This document shows positions 45,734-55,061 of a stretch of DNA of 64,000 bases, in pieces. The DNA is taken from the NCBI RefSeq assembly GCF_005577435.1, contig NZ_CP040396.1, forward strand, positions 4,295,001 through 4,359,000, in the 5' to 3' direction. Positions within the stretch are counted from its first letter, which is position 1. The number at the start of each line of letters is the position of its first letter. The position numbers were made by a program, and so were the translations under genes. Source of the DNA: Paenibacillus algicola. Lineage in GTDB: Bacteria; Bacillota; Bacilli; Paenibacillales; Paenibacillaceae. Below the pieces are notes generated by a model. That model was not told where the DNA came from, did not search any database, and was given only the letters and a program-made list of their open reading frames with translations.

Positions 45734-47764
45734 TCATATCCATAATGAGATGATTTCGTCAATCAGTTTGATCCCGATAAAAGGCACCACAACCCCGCCC
45801 AGGCCATAGATAATCAAGTTGCGCTGCAACAGCCGGGAGGATGACATCGGCTTGTAAGCTACGCCCTTCGTGGCGAGCGGAATTAACAGCGGTATGATCA
45901 CGGCGTTGAAGATCAGCGCGGACAAAATCGCCGTTTGCGGCGAGCCCAGCCTCATCACATTCAACAACTCGAGCTCAGGGATCGCGATCATGAACATAGC
46001 GGGAATAATTGCAAAATATTTAGCGATATCGTTCGCAATACTAAACGTAGTCAGCGCTCCTCGGGTCATCAGCAGCTGCTTGCCAATCGCAATGACCTCG
46101 ATCAGCTTGGAGGGGTCCGAATCCAAGTCGATCATGTTGGCTGCCTCCTTCGCGGCCACCGTCCCGCTGTTCATGGCAATGCCTACATCTGCCTGAGCTA
46201 ATGCCGGCGCATCATTGGTACCATCACCGGTCATCGCCACAAGCTTGCCCTCCGATTGCTCCTTGCGGATGACTAATATTTTGTCCTCCGGCCGGCACTC
46301 TGCGATAAAGTCATCTACCCCAGCCTCCAATGCAATCGTTGCTGCCGTCACGGGGTTATCGCCTGTACACATGATGGTCTTGATCCCAAGGCGGCGCATC
46401 TGCTCAAACCGCTCCCTCATCCCTGGCTTAACAGTATCTTTCAAATGAATAAGTCCGTATATGGTTTGATCCACTGCCACCGCCAAGGGCGTTCCACCTG
46501 CGCGAGCCACTTTTTCTGCTTTAAGCTCCAGATCTTGGGGCACAAGCCCGCCTTGAGAAAGAACCCACCGCTTGATGCTTTGTACAGAGCCTTTTCGAAT
46601 GCTGCGGCCATCCGCCAGTTGGACGCCGCTCATTGCAGTCTCCGCGCTGAACGGAATCCACTCCGCTTCCTTGTAAGCCGTCATATCCAGAGCTATGCCT
46701 TGTGTATCCAGCAGCGCTAGTACCGAGCGCCCCTCCGGGGTATCATCCATGAAGGAGCAGATGCCTGCCCATCGTGCCAGAGACTGCTCATCACTGTCCC
46801 CCACGGGAATCCACTCGCTGGCCATCCGGTTACCGTACGTAATTGTGCCGGTCTTATCCAGAATGACCGTTTGAATATCACCGGATGCTTCAACCGCCTT
46901 GCCGGAAGTGGCAATCACATTAAACTGGGTGACACGGTCCATACCAGCGATCCCGATGGCAGACAGGAGCCCTCCGATCGTGGTAGGGATAAGGCAAACC
47001 AGCAAGGCGATCAGAATCGGCACCTCCAGCCGGATATCTACATAAGACGCGATCCAGGGGATCGTAATGACCACCATCAGGAACACCAGCGTCAGGCTGG
47101 TCAATACTGTGTTTAGTGCAATTTCATTAGGTGTTTTTTGTCTTTTAGCCCCTTCCACCAATAGAATCATCCGATCGAGAAAAGACTCTCCGGGGTCAGC
47201 GGTCATCATGATCTTGATCTGATCACTCACTACTCGTGTTCCGCCAGTCACCGAGCTGAAGTCGCCCCCGGATTCCTTAATGACCGGCGCGGATTCTCCA
47301 GTAATGGCTGATTCGTCCACGGAGGCCAGTCCCTCGATGACTTCACCATCTCCCGGAATCCACTCTCCCTGAGAGACAATCACGATATCTCCTTTTCGCA
47401 GCTCTGACGAATGCACCTGTTGAATTGCGCCGCTGCTGCTTATTTTGCGGGCCAGAAGATCCTGCTTGGTCTTCTTTAAGGCGTCTGCCTGAGCCCGCCC
47501 CCGCCCTTCCGCTAGAGCCTCCGAGAAATTAGCAAACAGCAGTGTGCTTAGCAGAATAAGCGCTACAGCCAGGTTAAACCCCCGGGATGTGGTTCCTCCG
47601 AATACATCCGGGGCGATCACAAGGATCAAGGTAATCAGCAAGCCGATTTCCACGACAAACATGACCGGGTTACGGATCATAACGGCTGGATTCAACTTAA
47701 TCATGGATTCTTTCAAGGCGTTGCGCAGCAGGGGCGCTTTGGTGTTAAAGGTCTCATTTTTCAT
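45734..47764 (-). CDS. kdpB: KdpB, P-type ATPase subunit of the potassium pump
   Basis: A 676-residue P-type ATPase that powers high-affinity potassium uptake. The phosphorylation motif DKTGT sits in [13 protein letters not shown], the actuator TGES in AITGESAPV, and the hinge [24 protein letters not shown] is complete. Membrane helices and length match the family. It follows kdpA by 25 bases and has GGAGG seven to eight bases before its ATG. Confidence 0.97.
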   Translation of the reverse strand: MKNETFNTKAPLLRNALKESMIKLNPAVMIRNPVMFVVEIGLLITLILVIAPDVFGGTTSRGFNLAVALILLSTLLFANFSEALAEGRGRAQADALKKTKQDLLARKISSSGAIQQVHSSELRKGDIVIVSQGEWIPGDGEVIEGLASVDESAITGESAPVIKESGGDFSSVTGGTRVVSDQIKIMMTADPGESFLDRMILLVEGAKRQKTPNEIALNTVLTSLTLVFLMVVITIPWIASYVDIRLEVPILIALLVCLIPTTIGGLLSAIGIAGMDRVTQFNVIATSGKAVEASGDIQTVILDKTGTITYGNRMASEWIPVGDSDEQSLARWAGICSFMDDTPEGRSVLALLDTQGIALDMTAYKEAEWIPFSAETAMSGVQLADGRSIRKGSVQSIKRWVLSQGGLVPQDLELKAEKVARAGGTPLAVAVDQTIYGLIHLKDTVKPGMRERFEQMRRLGIKTIMCTGDNPVTAATIALEAGVDDFIAECRPEDKILVIRKEQSEGKLVAMTGDGTNDAPALAQADVGIAMNSGTVAAKEAANMIDLDSDPSKLIEVIAIGKQLLMTRGALTTFSIANDIAKYFAIIPAMFMIAIPELELLNVMRLGSPQTAILSALIFNAVIIPLLIPLATKGVAYKPMSSSRLLQRNLIIYGLGGVVVPFIGIKLIDEIISLWI

Positions 47765-47789
47765 TCGGATGTCCTCCAGACAATCATGG

Positions 47790-49451
47790 TTAAAGCGTTA
47801 AATACTCTGCGATGGGACCCAGTACGAGAACCGGAAAAAAGGTCAAAGCTCCTACTACCAGGACGGTTCCCAACAAAATAACCATAAACCCTCGGCTGTC
47901 TGTACGGAGAGTGCCCGAGGTTTCCTGAATTCTTGCTTTGGAGGCCAGCGAACCGGCGACCGCCAGCAGCGTAATCATTGACAAGAACCGGCCAAGGTAC
48001 ATCACCGCTGCTGTCGACATATTCCAGAAGAGATTATTATCCGCAAGCCCCTCAAAGCCGGAGCCGTTATTTGCTGCAGACGAGGCATACTCGTAAAGCA
48101 CTTGTGTAATGCCATGAAATCCGGGATTGGATATCGTTTCCGGCACTGCCGCCAGTGCTGCCGCAGTGGGGATGAGAATAAGCACAGGATGAATCAGCAA
48201 GGTGACCGCGAGCAGCTTCATTTCACGCGCTTCAATCTTTTTACCGAGAAACTCCGGGGTACGCCCGATCATTAAGCCGCACAAAAAAACGCCTACAATG
48301 ACATACATCAATACGTTCATCAGCCCGGCACCTGCACCGCCAAAGACCGTATTCAGGAGCATAGCAGACAGAGCAGCCATCCCCCCCAGCGGGGTTAGGG
48401 TATCATGCATCGTGTTGACTGCACCCGTTTCCGAGGCCGTCGTAACGACAGCGTACAGTGTGGATTGGGCAATGCCGAACCGGGCTTCTTTGCCTTCCAT
48501 ACTTCCGGCCTGCTGAAAGCCATAGCTGTCGAACACCGGGTTACCCTGACTTTCCGCACCCAGGGCACCACCCAGCAGCAGCAGAAACAGCAGGCCCATC
48601 GACATGAACAGAATCCTTCCCTGCTTGATGCTGCCTACCATGATTCCATAAGTGAAGGGCAGTGCTGTGCCGATAAATAGCATAAGAATAATCTGAAGAG
48701 CGTTGCTAAGCGCATTCGGATTCTCGAACGGATGCGCTGAATTTACTCCGAAAAAGCCGCCGCCATTATTGCCCAGCTCTTTAATAGAAAGAAAAGATCC
48801 GACCGGCCCTCTGGCAATATGCTGCACTCCTCCCTCCAAGGTCTGAACGACCGCAGGCGGATCGAGCGTCTGAGGAACCCCCAGCGCAACAAAGATGAGG
48901 GAGAACAGAAACGACACGGGCAGCAGAATCCGGGTAATCGAGCGAACCAGATCAGAGAAGAAATGCCCTAGAGGCAGACCCGCCAGCCCCCGAATGAAAG
49001 CGATGGATACAGACAATGCCGTAGCCGGTGCGGTAAACATCATAAAGACAATCCCAACCATCTGGGAGAAATAAGATAAGCCGCTCTCCCCGCTGTAATG
49101 CTGCAAATTTGTATTTGTCATAAAGCTGATCGCTGTATTGAAAGCCAGCGCCGGTTCCATGTTGGGGATCCCTGCAGGATTCAGCGGCAAATACTGCTGC
49201 AAGCGGAACAGTGTATACACCATCAGGATCATGACCAAATTACTGACTAGCACAGACCCGGCATACTGCTTCCAGGTCTGGTTGCTGTGCTTCACTCCGC
49301 CCAGACTCAGCAGGGGACGCTCAATCCAGCGAAACCAGCGGTCCAGCCGAGACGGAGCATCATTAAAAACAGAAGCCATATAGTGCCCGGCCGGCTGAGC
49401 CAACAGCAGCACAAGGCCCAGCGTGATACCCATGCTTAGCAATGCAAACAT
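47790..49451 (-). CDS. kdpA: KdpA, potassium-binding and translocating subunit
   Basis: A 553-residue membrane protein of the potassium channel superfamily with about ten helices and four pore regions. Filter-type segments are visible in [46 protein letters not shown] and [14 protein letters not shown]. It selects potassium and passes it on to KdpB. The ATG has GGAG nine bases ahead; kdpF ends 29 bases upstream. Complete and of normal length. Confidence 0.97.
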   Translation of the reverse strand: MFALLSMGITLGLVLLLAQPAGHYMASVFNDAPSRLDRWFRWIERPLLSLGGVKHSNQTWKQYAGSVLVSNLVMILMVYTLFRLQQYLPLNPAGIPNMEPALAFNTAISFMTNTNLQHYSGESGLSYFSQMVGIVFMMFTAPATALSVSIAFIRGLAGLPLGHFFSDLVRSITRILLPVSFLFSLIFVALGVPQTLDPPAVVQTLEGGVQHIARGPVGSFLSIKELGNNGGGFFGVNSAHPFENPNALSNALQIILMLFIGTALPFTYGIMVGSIKQGRILFMSMGLLFLLLLGGALGAESQGNPVFDSYGFQQAGSMEGKEARFGIAQSTLYAVVTTASETGAVNTMHDTLTPLGGMAALSAMLLNTVFGGAGAGLMNVLMYVIVGVFLCGLMIGRTPEFLGKKIEAREMKLLAVTLLIHPVLILIPTAAALAAVPETISNPGFHGITQVLYEYASSAANNGSGFEGLADNNLFWNMSTAAVMYLGRFLSMITLLAVAGSLASKARIQETSGTLRTDSRGFMVILLGTVLVVGALTFFPVLVLGPIAEYLTL

Positions 49452-49480
49452 ATTTTCAGCTCCATTTCTTCAGATCCTGC

Positions 49481-49558
49481 CTAGAATTTCTCGGGTGAAA
49501 TCAGCGCATATACCAGGTATACGGCTACCAAGAAAGTGACAATGCCCAGAAGCCACAT
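49481..49558 (-). CDS. kdpF: KdpF, small stabilising subunit
   Basis: A 25-residue single helix, MWLLGIVTFLVAVYLVYAL followed by ISPEKF, matching KdpF, which sits between KdpA and KdpB and stabilises them. The ATG overlaps the TGA stop of the 35-codon gene upstream by one base (TGATG), which fixes the start and implies coupled translation. A GTG one codon earlier is a less likely start. Confidence 0.88.
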   Translation of the reverse strand: MWLLGIVTFLVAVYLVYALISPEKF

Positions 49559-49665
49559 CACGAGGTCCAGCTCCCTTCCTCTGTTGTTCTCTTCGCCCAA
49601 CTCAGCAGTCCCCACACCAGCGTAAACAATAGCAGCAGACATAGCACCATCATGATATCCAGCAT
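49558..49665 (-). CDS. 35-residue membrane microprotein upstream of kdpF
   Basis: A short gene with a strong GGGAGG eight bases before its ATG. The product starts MLDIMMVLCLLLLFTLVWGL, a single hydrophobic helix, and ends in the polar tail AKRTTEEGSWTS. Its stop overlaps the kdpF start by one base. The good ribosome binding site, clean helix and coupling argue that it is real. It could be a second KdpF-like stabiliser or a small regulator of the pump. I know no family for it. Confidence 0.72.
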   Translation of the reverse strand: MLDIMMVLCLLLLFTLVWGLLSWAKRTTEEGSWTS

Positions 49666-49687
49666 ATAAGCTTCCTCCCGATTTCAT

Positions 49688-50113
49688 TTAGCGGACAGCA
49701 TCCAGCAAAAAGGATACGTCCCCGCTTTGACTGTAAATGACATAATCCGCACCCAGCTGACTGTAAAGAGTACGGTAGCGGCAATGCTCCGTAATCACAT
49801 AAATCGAATTCCCGGTCCAGCCTTTAATGGACTGCAGGTAGCTGCAGATCATGGGCAGAGAATTCTCGAAGAGAAACACGCTGCCGATGGGCGTTGGGGG
49901 ATAGGCGGGAAAAGAATCGGCGGCGTTCACAGAAATCAGCAGCCGTTCATGTTCTGCCATGGATGCCAAGCCTGCCCATTCCTCCGGGCCTCCGTTCAGC
50001 AAAGCCACGGGGATATGATGCTCTGCTAACGTCTGTACGAATGCCAGCCCGGCTCGTGTATGAGCGGATACGAGCGTAAATACAGCTTCCCCCTCTGTTC
50101 TCACATCCCGCAT
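49688..50113 (-). CDS. Rossmann-like protein leading the kdp operon
   Basis: A 141-residue soluble protein, first gene of the kdp transcript. It has an alpha/beta rhythm: strand VFTLVSA with a short turn, helix AGLAFVQTLAEHH, strand IPVALLN, later SIYVITE and GADYVIYSQSGDVSFLLDAV, which resembles the end of a TrkA_N/RCK nucleotide-binding domain. The glycine motif for NAD is weak, so binding is uncertain. The start was set at 50113, where AAAGGAG lies nine bases upstream; the frame runs 72 bases further without a site. A ligand-binding role in potassium control is inference. Confidence 0.6.
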   Translation of the reverse strand: MRDVRTEGEAVFTLVSAHTRAGLAFVQTLAEHHIPVALLNGGPEEWAGLASMAEHERLLISVNAADSFPAYPPTPIGSVFLFENSLPMICSYLQSIKGWTGNSIYVITEHCRYRTLYSQLGADYVIYSQSGDVSFLLDAVR

Positions 50114-50164
50114 CTGATTGTTCTCCTTTCCAGTCCCAGCTATATGGATAGTGCCCTGCAAGCG

Positions 50165-50202
50165 GATGACCTTGTTGTCCTCCATGGCTTGCTGAGGTCA
50201 TC
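50165..50202 (-). promoter_or_regulatory. Inverted repeat in the kdp leader
   Basis: GATGACCT and AGGTCATC, a perfect 8-bp repeat 22 bases apart, lie between the probable kdp promoter and the first gene. On the minus strand a TATTAT (50208-50203) overlaps its edge. It could be a leader hairpin or an operator. It does not fit the cyclic-di-AMP riboswitch consensus. Confidence 0.4.
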
Positions 50203-50248
50203 ATAATACGGATCTCCATAAACAAAGGGTAAAGATCTGCGTTAAAGC

Positions 50249-50268
50249 TGTAAAAAAAACATAAAAAA
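50249..50268 (-). promoter_or_regulatory. Probable KdpE binding site
   Basis: TTTTTTATGTTTTTTTTACA on the minus strand closely matches the E. coli KdpE site as I recall it (TTTTTATAC followed by TTTTTTTACA). It precedes the kdp operon at the right side and shares its first T-run with the terminator of the gntR gene. Confidence 0.6.
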
Positions 50269-50297
50269 GCGCCCTCCCGCAAATATAGAGGACGCTT
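50263..50297 (-). terminator. Terminator of the gntR-type gene
   Basis: On the minus strand AAGCGTCCTC pairs with GAGGGCGCTT (one G-U) over an 11-base loop and is followed by six T, ten bases after the regulator's stop. Confidence 0.8.
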
Positions 50298-50306
50298 CAG
50301 ATACAG

Positions 50307-50918
50307 CTATTTCAATAAATGAATGCAAAACTCAAGATCCGACTGCAAATGCTCCTTCATCAGCCGCTCAGCCAGGTCGCCGTCATGGGACGAGATCGCC
50401 TCGCAAATCTGTTCATGCTCATCAATGAGGAAGGGGCGCTTGTGGTACACGACCGTTTTGCGGAACAGGTAAATGATCGACTGCATTCTTGCAATCGTAT
50501 CAATCATGAACGGGTTATGTGTAGCCTGGACAATAATATCGTGAAAGCGCGCGTTCGCCGTCATAATCTCCTCCGGGCTTCCATGGCGTCCGATATCGAC
50601 GCAGCTGCGAAGCTCCACCAGCTCCTCTTCGCCCAGAAATTGCGCGGCACTGCGCGCGGCAAAGCCTTCCAACAATATGCGGACCTGAAACAGGTTGCGC
50701 AGATCCGTTTCCGTGGGATTCACCACTCTTTTCTGCTGAATCAGGCCCTCCTGCTCCAGCTTGCGGATGGATTCGCGCACGGGGGTGCGGCTGACCCCGA
50801 TCTCTTCAGCCAGCTTTTCTTCAATCAGCTTGGTGCCTCGCGGCAGCTCGCCGTTCAGAATCTGGTCCCGGATCGTTTCGTAGGCTTTGATAAACGCTAC
50901 AGATGACTTCTTGATCAT
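50307..50918 (-). CDS. GntR-family regulator (FadR/FCD type)
   Basis: A 203-residue repressor-type protein: N-terminal winged helix (EKLAEEIGVSRTPVRESIRKLEQEGLI, about 30-60) and an all-helical FCD ligand-binding domain with the metal-site pattern NARFHDIIVQATHN and HEQICEAI...HL. FCD regulators sense sugar acids or similar carboxylates. It is transcribed away from the dehydrogenase-kinase-GntP operon, and three evenly spaced GTATAC-type sites lie between them, so it most likely controls that operon and itself. AGGAG lies 12 bases before the ATG. A terminator follows. Confidence 0.88.
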   Translation of the reverse strand: MIKKSSVAFIKAYETIRDQILNGELPRGTKLIEEKLAEEIGVSRTPVRESIRKLEQEGLIQQKRVVNPTETDLRNLFQVRILLEGFAARSAAQFLGEEELVELRSCVDIGRHGSPEEIMTANARFHDIIVQATHNPFMIDTIARMQSIIYLFRKTVVYHKRPFLIDEHEQICEAISSHDGDLAERLMKEHLQSDLEFCIHLLK

Positions 50919-51107
50919 ATGCCTTGTCGTCTCCTAAATCTTATATTCTTTAATTGTCAATTGTGACGAACCTGCTTCATTCTTCATTGAACTTGAACTT
51001 CATTACCATTCCTCAAGAGAAAGCACCTTAGGAAGTCATACAGCTTGAAAAAAAGCCTGTCATTTCCAGTATAATGCGTGGACATAATGTTTAACAGAAT
51101 AAAATAT

Positions 51108-51155
51108 GTATACTTTTTAAATATTTTTGTATACAAAATATTTATATTTGTGTAC
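51108..51155. promoter_or_regulatory. Three GntR operator-like sites at 21-bp steps
   Basis: GTATAC at 51108-51113, GTATAC at 51129-51134 (within the perfect palindrome TTTTGTATACAAAA, 51125-51138) and GTGTAC at 51150-51155 (within TTGTGTACAA) start exactly 21 bases apart, two helix turns. The half-site GT...AC fits GntR-family operators. The rest of the gene-free stretch 50919-51242 is AT-rich promoter DNA. Confidence 0.65.
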
Positions 51156-51164
51156 AATATCATT

Positions 51165-51178
51165 TGTAAGCGATAACA
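51165..51178. promoter_or_regulatory. cre site for CcpA
   Basis: TGTAAGCGATAACA matches the catabolite-responsive consensus TGWAARCGYTWNCW with one mismatch. It sits between the operator array and the dehydrogenase gene, a position for carbon catabolite repression. Confidence 0.7.
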
Positions 51179-51242
51179 AATAAATCTGCCGGACGATATG
51201 TTCGAAGCAGAATCTATGGATAGTACTAAGGAGGTTATTTCT

Positions 51243-52136
51243 GTGAAAATTGGATTTATTGGACTTGGCATCATGGGAAAGCCGATGTCACAGCATCTGA
51301 TCCGCGCCGGCTATAAGCTGACCGTATACGATATTAATGTAAGCGCTGTTGAGGAACTGGCCGCAAGCGGTGCTATTGCCGCAGCTTCTCCGAAGGAGGT
51401 CGGCGAGCAGAGTGAGCTGATCTTTACGATGCTGCCGAACGGGGAGCATGTGAAGAGCGTAATCCTGGGTGAGCACGGGGTTATTCACGGCGCGAAGCCG
51501 GGAGCCATCGTCGTAGACATGAGCTCGATCTCTCCTGTCGTATCGAAGGAAATTGCCGATGCACTGCAGGCTGCAGGCATGGAGATGCTGGATGCGCCGG
51601 TCAGCGGCGGCGAGCCGAAGGCCGTAGACGGCACGCTGGCCATTATGGTCGGCGGACCGGAAAGCGCTTTCCAGCAGGCGAAGCCGGTTCTGGAGCATAT
51701 GGGCAAGGATATTACGCTCGTTGGCGGGCATGGCTGCGGAACCACGGCCAAGCTGGCGAATCAGATCCTGGTCAATGTCCATATTGCAGCCATGTCCGAA
51801 GCGCTCATTCTGGCAGCTAAGGCCGGCATTGATCTGCAGAAGATGTATGAAGCCATCCGCGGCGGTCTCGCTGGAAGCGCCGTGCTGGATGCCAAGGTGC
51901 CGCTCATTCTGGAGCGTAATTTCGTAGCCGGCGGACGGATTGACATCAACGCGAAAGACTTGACGAACGTCATGGACACTGCGCATGCCATCGGCGTTCC
52001 ATTACCGCTCACCAGTCAGGTGCTGGAAATGTTCCACTCCCTGAAGGCGGATGGAAAGGCTGCGGATGATCACGGCGGTCTGGTCCAATACTATGAGAAA
52101 ATTGCCAATTTCCAAGTGTCCGGTGACAGCCAATGA
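51243..52136 (+). CDS. Beta-hydroxyacid dehydrogenase, probably L-threonate/4-carbon acid dehydrogenase
   Basis: A 297-residue NAD-dependent dehydrogenase: dinucleotide motif IGFIGLGIMGKPM at the N-terminus, substrate segment DAPVSGGEPKAVDGTL and the catalytic lysine in KLANQ. This is the family of tartronate semialdehyde reductase and LtnD. The adjacent DUF1537 kinase, with start and stop overlapping by four bases, favours an LtnD-like role: oxidation of L-threonate or D-erythronate to a 2-oxo acid. The start is GTG at 51243 with AAGGAGG eight bases ahead; the longer ATG frame has no site. Under GntR and cre control. Confidence 0.85.
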   Translation: MKIGFIGLGIMGKPMSQHLIRAGYKLTVYDINVSAVEELAASGAIAAASPKEVGEQSELIFTMLPNGEHVKSVILGEHGVIHGAKPGAIVVDMSSISPVVSKEIADALQAAGMEMLDAPVSGGEPKAVDGTLAIMVGGPESAFQQAKPVLEHMGKDITLVGGHGCGTTAKLANQILVNVHIAAMSEALILAAKAGIDLQKMYEAIRGGLAGSAVLDAKVPLILERNFVAGGRIDINAKDLTNVMDTAHAIGVPLPLTSQVLEMFHSLKADGKAADDHGGLVQYYEKIANFQVSGDSQ

Positions 52137-53566
52137 GGATCCAGGCCAGTACAGCCCTGTCCCGTTACCCTTCTCTTTCTCCGGATGCGGTGAAGGCGCT
52201 TTGGGAGAAAGAGATCTCTTCCTTCAAGCACCAGATTATCGTGCTGGATGATGATCCGACCGGAGTCCAGACGGTGCACGGCGTGTCCGTGTACACCGAT
52301 TGGAGCGAGGCATCGATCGAGCAAGGATTTCTTGAGCCTGGCAGCCTGTTCTTTATTCTGACGAACTCCCGCGCCTTCTCCGAAGAGGAGACGCGCCAGG
52401 TGCATCAGGATATCGCGGAGCGCGCGGCCGCAGTCAGCCGCAAGCTGAATCAGCCCTTCCTGCTCATCAGCCGGGGAGATTCCACGCTGAGAGGGCATTA
52501 TCCGCTGGAGACCGAGGTGCTGTATGAGACGCTGCAAGGAGAAGGAAATCCTATCGACGGCGAAATCCTGCTTCCCTTCTTCTTTGAAGGCGGACGGCTA
52601 ACGCTTGAAGGCGTGCATTATGTACGTCAGGAGGATGAGCTGATTCCGGCGGGCGAAACCGAATTTGCGAAAGACCGCACCTTCGGCTACCGCTCAAGCT
52701 CCCTTGCGGAATATGTAGAAGAGAAGACGGACGGACGGTTTTCTGCGAAGGACGTCACCTTGATTCCGCTCTCCATGATCCGCAGTCTGGCGATCGACGA
52801 GATCACGTCTCTACTCATGAATGTGAGTCGCTTCAACAAGGTCGTGGTCGATGCCGCTGAGGAGCAGGACGTGCGTGTATTTACTATCGCTCTCATGCGC
52901 GCATTGCGCCAGGGCAAGACGTTCCTGTACCGCACAGCGGCAGCCTTCACCAAGGTGATCGGGAACATCTCTTTCCGGCCATTGCTTACCGCACCCGAGC
53001 TCGTAAATCCAGAAGCTTCCACCGGCGGCCTCATCATGATCGGGTCCCATGTGCAGAAGACGACCGATCAGCTGGAGAAGCTCAAAGAGCTATCCACTCT
53101 GCATTTTCTGGAGCTGGATGCCCATCTCGTACTGGAGCCGGAAGACTTTCAGGAAGAAATTGACCGTGTTCAGCGGGAAGCGGAAGAGAAGGTTCAGGCC
53201 GGTGTGACCACCGTCATTTATACGCGGCGCGAGCGGCTTGACCTGGGTCAGAACATGAAGGAGAAGGAGCTGCAGCTGTCGGTCGATATTTCCCGCGCGG
53301 TAACCTCCATTGTCCAGCGCTTTGCCGTCACTCCGCGTTACTTGATCGCCAAGGGAGGCATCACCTCCAGTGATATCGGCACGAATGGCCTGGGCGTTCG
53401 CCGAGCGACGGTAGCCGGGCAGGTAGCTCCCGGCATCCCGGTATGGACGACAGGGGAGGAGAGCAAATTCCCTCATCTGCCTTACATTATTTTTCCCGGC
53501 AATGTCGGGGCGGTTACAACGCTGCGGGATGTTGCAGCCATGCTGGAAGGCACGAACCAGCCGTAA
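52133..53566 (+). CDS. Four-carbon acid sugar kinase (DUF1537 family)
   Basis: A 477-residue ATP-dependent kinase. The N-terminal substrate domain has VLDDDPTGVQTVHGV and SRGDSTLRGHYPLE; the C-terminal nucleotide domain has LIAKGGITSSDIG and PVWTTG followed by FPGNVG. The family (OtnK/DtnK) phosphorylates 3-oxo or 2-oxo tetronates in threonate and erythronate breakdown. ATGA overlap with the dehydrogenase shows coupled translation. The decarboxylase/aldolase that would finish the pathway is not in the window. Substrate stereochemistry cannot be told from the sequence. Confidence 0.88.
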   Translation: MRIQASTALSRYPSLSPDAVKALWEKEISSFKHQIIVLDDDPTGVQTVHGVSVYTDWSEASIEQGFLEPGSLFFILTNSRAFSEEETRQVHQDIAERAAAVSRKLNQPFLLISRGDSTLRGHYPLETEVLYETLQGEGNPIDGEILLPFFFEGGRLTLEGVHYVRQEDELIPAGETEFAKDRTFGYRSSSLAEYVEEKTDGRFSAKDVTLIPLSMIRSLAIDEITSLLMNVSRFNKVVVDAAEEQDVRVFTIALMRALRQGKTFLYRTAAAFTKVIGNISFRPLLTAPELVNPEASTGGLIMIGSHVQKTTDQLEKLKELSTLHFLELDAHLVLEPEDFQEEIDRVQREAEEKVQAGVTTVIYTRRERLDLGQNMKEKELQLSVDISRAVTSIVQRFAVTPRYLIAKGGITSSDIGTNGLGVRRATVAGQVAPGIPVWTTGEESKFPHLPYIIFPGNVGAVTTLRDVAAMLEGTNQP

Positions 53567-53599
53567 TATACGTTGACTCATATTTAAGGGGGCTTATCC

Positions 53600-54943
53600 A
53601 TGGTTACTGGTAACCTGCTCATTGTTATTTTCCTGTTATCGCTGGCGGCACTGTTCTTTGCCATTCTGAAGTTAAAAATCGAGCCCTTTCTCGCGCTCGT
53701 CAGCGTCGCCCTCGTAACTGCTCTTGTCATTGGCATGCCGCTGAATGAAGTGGCATCCACCGTAACGACCGGCTTCGGCAACACGCTGACCGGCGTCGGG
53801 ATTCTGATTGGCCTTGGCGTAATCTTCGGCCAGTTCCTCGGCGCGTCCGGAGCGGTGGAGAAAATTGCCCAGTCCGTGCTGAAGGTGTTCGGCGTGAAGC
53901 GTTCTCCCGCCGGTCTTGCGCTGACAGGCACCGCGGTATCGATCCCTGTATTTTTTGATGCTGCCTTTGTCATTCTGAGCGGCCTGATTCGCAGTCTGTC
54001 CTCCAAGACCGGCATTACGGTCGTTTCCTTCGTCACCGCGCTGGGTGTCGGCCTTATCGTTTCCCATAACATGATTGCTCCGACTCCCGGACCGCTGGTC
54101 GTTGCGGAGAATACCGGCGCAGAGCTTGGCCTGTTCATCCTGTACGGCATCATCGTGGCCATTCCCGCCACACTGGTGGGCGGCTACCTGTACGGGATGC
54201 TGATTGGCAAGCGCATGAAGCATTCCGGAGACATGGAAGAAATTGCGGTCGATCCCGCAGACCAGCCGAAGAAGGAAATCGGCACGGGCCTCAGCTTCTT
54301 TATGTTAGCGCTACCCATCGTACTCATTCTGGCAAACACCGTGTCCAAGCTGCTGCTGCCTGATACGTCCATTTCCAGCTTCTTCGGCTTCGTCGGTGAG
54401 AAAAATGTCGCGTTGCTGATCAGTGTATTCGCTGCTCTGTTCCTGCTCCGCCCTTATATCTCGATTCCTTACAGCCGCCTCTATTCTGAGGCTATCAACT
54501 CGGCCGGGATCATTATCCTGATTACAGGAGCCGGCGGAGCGTTCGGAGCCGTCATTAACAAGAGCGGCATCGGCGACTATCTGATTCAGACGATGCAGAG
54601 CTGGAGCATTCCAGTCCTGCTGCTGGCCTTTATCTTCTCGCAAATTCTGCGTGCTTCGCTGGGATCGGCGACGGTGGCTCTTGTGACCACCTCCAGCATC
54701 CTCGGACCGATGGCTGTCGATCTGGGCGTATCCCCGATTCTGCTCGGTCTCGCCATCTGTGCAGGCGGCATCGGCTTGTCCCTGCCGAACGATTCCGGCT
54801 TCTGGGTAGTCAGCCGCTTCGGCAAGCTGACCGTGCCGCAGACGCTTCAAGCCTGGACGCTCGGCGGCTTCATTGCCGGCCTGACCGCTCTGGCTACCGT
54901 CTTTGTCCTTAGCCTGTTCTCCGGCATTTTGCCTGGACTGTAA
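53600..54943 (+). CDS. GntP-family sugar acid:proton symporter
   Basis: A 447-residue membrane protein with about twelve helices and the family segments GFGNTLTGVGILIGLGVIFGQFLG, VSHNMIAPTPGPLVVAEN and GGAFGAVINKSGIGDYL, plus LPNDSGFWVVSRF near the C-terminus. GntP carriers import gluconate and related sugar acids with protons. Here it would bring in the tetronate for the dehydrogenase and kinase just upstream. It is 33 bases behind the kinase with its own AAGGGGG site, and a strong terminator follows. Confidence 0.9.
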   Translation: MVTGNLLIVIFLLSLAALFFAILKLKIEPFLALVSVALVTALVIGMPLNEVASTVTTGFGNTLTGVGILIGLGVIFGQFLGASGAVEKIAQSVLKVFGVKRSPAGLALTGTAVSIPVFFDAAFVILSGLIRSLSSKTGITVVSFVTALGVGLIVSHNMIAPTPGPLVVAENTGAELGLFILYGIIVAIPATLVGGYLYGMLIGKRMKHSGDMEEIAVDPADQPKKEIGTGLSFFMLALPIVLILANTVSKLLLPDTSISSFFGFVGEKNVALLISVFAALFLLRPYISIPYSRLYSEAINSAGIIILITGAGGAFGAVINKSGIGDYLIQTMQSWSIPVLLLAFIFSQILRASLGSATVALVTTSSILGPMAVDLGVSPILLGLAICAGGIGLSLPNDSGFWVVSRFGKLTVPQTLQAWTLGGFIAGLTALATVFVLSLFSGILPGL

Positions 54944-54950
54944 ACCGATC

Positions 54951-55007
54951 AAGCCCCGCGGGGCCGTCCCTGGATCTGATGATCTTAGGGCGGTCCCGCG
55001 GGGCTTT
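54951..55007. terminator. Terminator of the four-carbon acid operon
   Basis: A long GC-rich inverted repeat starting AAGCCCCGCGGG and ending CCCGCGGGGCTTT, about 18 bp with small mismatches, between convergent genes. Confidence 0.85.
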
Positions 55008-55061
55008 GCACTGCTTGCTTCTATGCGTGGAAGCCAATGAGGCTTCCTTGCTCCAGGCTAC

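Noticed and set aside
49481..49687. A single 68-residue gene covering kdpF and its upstream region
   Set aside because: The N-terminal 43 residues of that frame are not KdpF-like; another frame encodes the 35-residue microprotein with a good ribosome binding site and a stop overlapping the kdpF ATG.
50114..50250. Cyclic-di-AMP (ydaO) riboswitch in the kdp leader
   Set aside because: Such riboswitches control kdp genes in some Firmicutes, so I looked for the conserved GGGGAACC and AGGUAGGC-type segments; they are not present, only an 8-bp inverted repeat.
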